From assembly GCA_037127255.1 (NCBI GenBank), contig JBANSL010000013.1, positions 2,482,188 to 2,546,187 on the forward strand: a stretch of 64,000 nt of DNA, read 5' to 3'. Position numbers and translations under genes: made by a program. Origin of the DNA: Persicaria tinctoria (Eukaryota; Streptophyta; Magnoliopsida; Caryophyllales; Polygonaceae). The notes beneath the pieces were generated by a model that did no database searches, had not been told where the DNA came from, and saw nothing but the letters and a program-made list of their open reading frames with translations. Positions 63,238-64,000 of this stretch are shown in pieces (within the stretch, counting starts at the first letter, position 1; each line of letters opens with the position of its first letter).

Positions 63238-64000
63238 AACTGATGCTTCTTTACTAGTAGTTCTTAGACTGGTTATGTTCGTCTTCTTGGTTCTTCTGGT
63301 TTATAGATAGATTGATCAGAGTGGGTAGGTTTTAGGGTACGAATCGGTTTAACCATAGGCTGCTATACATCAAGTTATAATGTAGATTCGCACTTTTGGT
63401 GCAGCTTATACAGAGATTAGGGTTTCAGTTCTTCCTGTTCGTTTGTGTTTGTGCACATCAGATTTTGGATCTTACCCATCAGGGAATCGAACAATGAATG
63501 GAAACATGAACGGCGTAAAAAGTCAATTATATCTTTTTTTTTTATTAGATAAAAATTCGAGTTCAGACATATTTGAAACTCGAGGGCCGACAAGCCGACC
63601 GATGGAACAACCGTCTAAAAACCAAAATAAACAACAAAACAAAACGGTGCAACTTAGGCAAATATCTCTGGTTAATATTATTATTTTACTCTCTGACATT
63701 TTACCAAATTATTTCTTTAATTTTTACCTTTTTAAAACGTTTTTCAAAAGTAAAAAAACTCTATACAATATCATTTTTTTATATATAATTTCATACTTAT
63801 CAGAAAGAACACTCTATAAAAAGTAGATATAATTGATGTTTTATATATTTTAAAAAGTGTATAATACTTTACTTGAAGAAAATAAATTTTAAAAAAAATG
63901 ATATTTCATATTGTTTTTATTATTCTAAAATTATGTTCACTATTCCACACACATTTTTAGAATAATAAAAACCATATGAAACTTTTTTTAAATTTTTTTT
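63238..64000. other. B3 gene 3' flank and AT-rich end of window
   Basis: The 3' UTR runs to about 63500. After 63690 there are Stowaway-like fragments (AAAACTCTATACAATATCA) and simple AT sequence. No gene recognised. Confidence 0.4.

Noticed and set aside
63443..63826. ORF of 127 codons after the B3 gene
   Set aside because: It is AT-rich, lacks domain resemblance and lies in the 3' flank and MITE-like sequence.

Overview
This is a plant nuclear window from a eudicot, possibly an asterid; the sequence does not fix the species. The evidence is intron-bearing genes with GT-AG junctions, AT-rich intergenic DNA, a group III WRKY factor, a GH9/CBM49 cellulase, a plastid-type protein, and a typical angiosperm mix of transposons. 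All exon joins were read by hand and checked only for reading phase and family resemblance.

Genes in order are: SEH1-like nucleoporin (+, 1920-4154); plastid DUF3593-like membrane protein (+, 15093-15964); group III WRKY factor (-, 16760-18111), convergent with the previous gene; a charged, low-complexity hypothetical protein (+, 28582-29418); a secreted His-rich protein (+, 32838-33539); a type I membrane protein resembling Arabidopsis PMP (+, 35537-37804); a GH9 class C endoglucanase with a C-terminal CBM49 (+, 50572-56035); a leucine-rich-repeat protein (+, 57277-61074); and a B3-domain protein (+, 62542-63237). They are ordinary single-locus plant genes and form no evident pathway or cluster.

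Most of the rest is transposon sequence, and much of it can be bounded exactly by target-site duplications (TSDs). At 4883-14758 a LINE (15-bp TSD) carries a Copia element at 8280-11964 (5-bp TSD) inside its ORF2; the Copia element has an internal duplication and a truncated 3' LTR. A 3.9-kb Mutator-like element with about 390-bp inverted repeats lies at 19150-23064. It contains two inverted tRNA-like sequences and an exon that looks captured. Two Mutator-type foldback MITEs with 9-10 bp TSDs lie at 23284-24278 and 31701-32402. Three Tourist-like MITEs, three Stowaway-like MITEs and one hAT MITE follow.

The 39-49 kb region has two clean nested insertions. A small LTR element on the minus strand (39080-42617, 5-bp TSD) has a Helitron (40226-42579) inside one LTR. 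A Stowaway MITE (47262-48544) is split by a second, minus-strand Helitron (47393-48443). The Helitron 5' ends share a G-box-like CCACGTGTC motif.

I found no CRISPR array, bacterial operon or obviously new protein system. The most unusual signals are the inverted tRNA-like pair with compensatory stem changes, the shared G-box at Helitron starts, the chimeric transcript potential of the Mutator-like element, and a 47-nt near-perfect hairpin at 61485-61595.
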